Shown: piece by piece, positions 6,500 through 8,090 of the stretch
Layout: each line of letters starts with the position of its first letter
Position numbering within the stretch: the stretch's first letter is position 1
Assembly: GCA_012032975.1 (NCBI GenBank)
Contig: JAAUPU010000098.1
Location: forward strand, 1-8,090
From: Caldilineaceae bacterium
GTDB taxonomy: Bacteria > Chloroflexota > Anaerolineae > Caldilineales > Caldilineaceae
Direction: 5' to 3'
Length of the DNA: 8,090 bases
Made by a program: the position numbers and the translations under genes
Notes under the pieces: generated by a model
What the model was told of the DNA's origin: nothing
Databases searched by the model: none
The model's input: the letters and a program-made list of their open reading frames with translations, nothing else

Positions 6500-6799
6500 T
6501 TACGGGCTGGGCCAGATGACGCTGACCCGGGAGCCACGACCCGGCTCGCTCTGCACATCCAGCCACGCGCCGATAGCCTCGGCGCGTTCATGCATGATGG
6601 TCAACCCCAGATGGGCTGGAGTTACCTTTTCCAGCAGAAAACCGCGTCCATCATCGCGAATCGACAGCTTGGCCCGGTCGGTCTGGCGATCCAGGTGGAC
6701 CGTGGCGCGGCTGGCGCGGGCATGTTTGGCGACATTGTTGAGCGCCTCCTGTGCGATGTGATAGAAGGCGACCTTCACATCGGGCGGCAATTCCGCGTC
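6500..6799 (-). pseudogene. HATPase domain of the sensor kinase, separated by a frameshift
   Basis: This frame carries the C-terminal ATP-binding domain of the histidine kinase: DAELPPDVKVAFYHIAQEAL, then NNVAKHA (N box), IRDDGRGF (G1 box), GLTIMHERA and the end GSRVSVIWPSP. It has no start codon or ribosome binding site of its own near the junction. The upstream kinase frame runs to 6802 with a sequence that should continue straight into it. It ends with TAA at 6500-6502. If the one-base gap at 6799-6804 is a sequence error, this is simply the last 99 residues of one intact kinase. Confidence 0.85.
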
Positions 6800-8090
6800 G
6801 CTCCGATCTCCAGATCGATCGGCACCCGCGCTCGGCCCATGATCGCCTCGATCAGCTGCTTCAACAGATCGGTCAGTGCCACCTCGATCAGGGTGGCGGG
6901 CCGTAATTCGAGCAACAGCGTGCGCATCTCGGCCAATGCGCCGCGGGTCAATTGGCGCAGTTCGTCCAACCGCCGCAAGCTCTCGTCCATATCGCGATCC
7001 CACATGCGCGGCAACACTTCGGCAATCATGCTCGCCGAGAAAAGGGTCTGCGTAACCGAGTCGTGGAGATCGCGGGCGATCCGGCTGCGCTCGGCCGCGA
7101 CTGCGGTGCGCTCGACGTGGGTGCGCAGCCGCGCATTCTCGATGGCGAGTGCAGCCTGGTCGGCCACGGTGACGGCAAGTTCGATCTCTTCGGGAGCAAA
7201 CCGGCGCGGCTCCAGATAATAGAGCATCAACGTGCCATAGACCTCGTCCTTGACGACAATCGGCGCGGTCAGCAACGCCTGGAAGAGCCTGTCCATGCTT
7301 GCGGCAGGTCGCCCGACATCGGCTGCATCCAGGCTGCTTGCGTTCTCAACGCCTGGTGCAGGCACACGATTGACAACCGCCCGCGCTTCTTCCGTGGACG
7401 ACGGAACTGGCATGGCGAGCGTTCTATTCGCCAAGCCCACGCTGGCCTGCAACGCCAGCGGTCCCATCTGGTCGTCGATGCGATAGATGGCCACGGCCGC
7501 TGCCTGCAACAACTCCTGGGCGCGGGTGACGATGTGGTCGAGGATCTCTTCCAGCGTGCGGTTGGAATTGAGGATGGCAAGGATGTCGCGCAATCCATCG
7601 GAGACCTGGCGACGTCGCTCGATCTCGCGAGTGCGCTCCAGGACGCGACGCTCCAGCATCTCTTCGGTCTCTTTGCGCCGGGAAATGTCCACAACCGTTG
7701 CGATGGTCAGCAGGTCGCCGCCCAGTGTCATGTGGCTAAGCCCCACCTCGATGGGAAACTCGACCCCGTTCTTGCGTCGCGCCGCCAGTTCCATGCCTGC
7801 GCCCATGGAACGCACGCGCGGGTTGTGGACGTAGTCGACCCGGTGTTGCACATGATCCTTGCGGAAACGTTCGGGAACCAGCAGCTCGATCTGCTCGCCC
7901 TGCACCTCATCCCGCTCGAAGCCAAAGAGTTCGGCCAGTTTGGCATTGACAAAGAGGATGCGTCCACCCGAATCCACCATCACCATCGCGACCGGTGCAG
8001 ATTCCAACAACTGTTGCAGACCCGCAGCCGTGCTCCAGGCCAGTGGTTCTTGGGGCGAAAATGTCGCGCTTTCGGCGGTAATGCGAGCAG
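6775..8090 (-). CDS. sensor histidine kinase (PAS-GAF-HisKA_3), frameshifted before the HATPase domain and cut by window edge
   Basis: This is the sensor half of a NarL-type two-component system. The frame is open to the window end, with 26 codons before the TTG at 8008-8010, so the true start lies outside. Domains in order: a PAS domain at about 8010-7675 (ESAPVAMVMVDSGGRILFVN...ELFGF, ending ATVVDISRRKE), a coiled-coil linker (ETEEMLERRVLERTREIERR), a GAF domain at about 7572-7135 and a HisKA_3 dimerisation domain. The phospho-accepting histidine is in ARDLHDSVTQTLFS, encoded at 7063-7065. No transmembrane segment is seen, so the visible part looks cytoplasmic and senses through PAS/GAF. 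After VPIDLEIG (about 6802) the frame reads ATRNCRPM and stops at 6775; the HATPase domain continues in another frame from 6799. One missing base explains this. The kinase probably phosphorylates the NarL-type regulator encoded next. The ligand of the sensory domains is unknown. Confidence 0.92.
   Translation of the reverse strand, partial: ARITAESATFSPQEPLAWSTAAGLQQLLESAPVAMVMVDSGGRILFVNAKLAELFGFERDEVQGEQIELLVPERFRKDHVQHRVDYVHNPRVRSMGAGMELAARRKNGVEFPIEVGLSHMTLGGDLLTIATVVDISRRKETEEMLERRVLERTREIERRRQVSDGLRDILAILNSNRTLEEILDHIVTRAQELLQAAAVAIYRIDDQMGPLALQASVGLANRTLAMPVPSSTEEARAVVNRVPAPGVENASSLDAADVGRPAASMDRLFQALLTAPIVVKDEVYGTLMLYYLEPRRFAPEEIELAVTVADQAALAIENARLRTHVERTAVAAERSRIARDLHDSVTQTLFSASMIAEVLPRMWDRDMDESLRRLDELRQLTRGALAEMRTLLLELRPATLIEVALTDLLKQLIEAIMGRARVPIDLEIGATRNCRPM

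Noticed and set aside
6354..6566. Small minus-strand frame between the kinase and the response regulator
   Set aside because: It overlaps the kinase C-terminus, has no ribosome binding site or recognisable motif, and only its last part is in the gap.

Overview
The window is a GC-rich, gene-dense bacterial chromosome segment in which every gene I can support lies on the minus strand, so transcription runs from high to low coordinates. The gene content and protein style (a [12 protein letters not shown] phosphofructokinase, an ATP-type PEP carboxykinase, an AcuB-like CBS-ACT protein with the 'SPSPAT...[10 protein letters not shown]' linker, NarL-type two-component proteins) suggest a free-living heterotroph, possibly Chloroflexota. 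That placement is recall-based inference; no rRNA or other marker gene is present.

Layout in the direction of transcription. (1) 8090-5057: a sensor histidine kinase (PAS-GAF-HisKA_3-HATPase, running off the window edge), a NarL/LuxR-type response regulator, and an AcuB-like CBS-CBS-ACT protein, closed by a strong intrinsic terminator at 4985-5016. The regulator and the CBS gene are 8 nt apart and probably cotranscribed. (2) 4918-3773: a membrane-anchored nitrilase-superfamily hydrolase whose leader holds a stable hairpin. (3) 3569-565: pckA, a stand-alone receiver protein and a thioredoxin-reductase-like flavoprotein without redox cysteines. These three probably form one operon, with a promoter and palindrome in front of pckA and an intrinsic terminator at 506-538. 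(4) 410-1: the 5' part of pfkA, with its own promoter just after that terminator.

The genes concern the glycolysis/gluconeogenesis switch (pfkA versus pckA), adenylate or amino-acid sensing (CBS-ACT) and phosphorelay signalling (one kinase, one DNA-binding regulator, one receiver-only protein). A shared carbon/energy control circuit is a plausible inference, but the sequence does not show it.

The most notable direct observation is that three of the eight genes carry a single-base frameshift: pfkA near 42-47, the CBS-ACT gene at an A6 run at 5318-5323, and the kinase near 6799-6804. In each case well-conserved protein continues in another frame. This points first to uncorrected indels in the sequence and only second to gene decay or recoding. 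I found no RNA genes, mobile elements or CRISPR arrays, and no wholly new system; the cysteine-less flavoprotein and the regulatory sites are the best leads.
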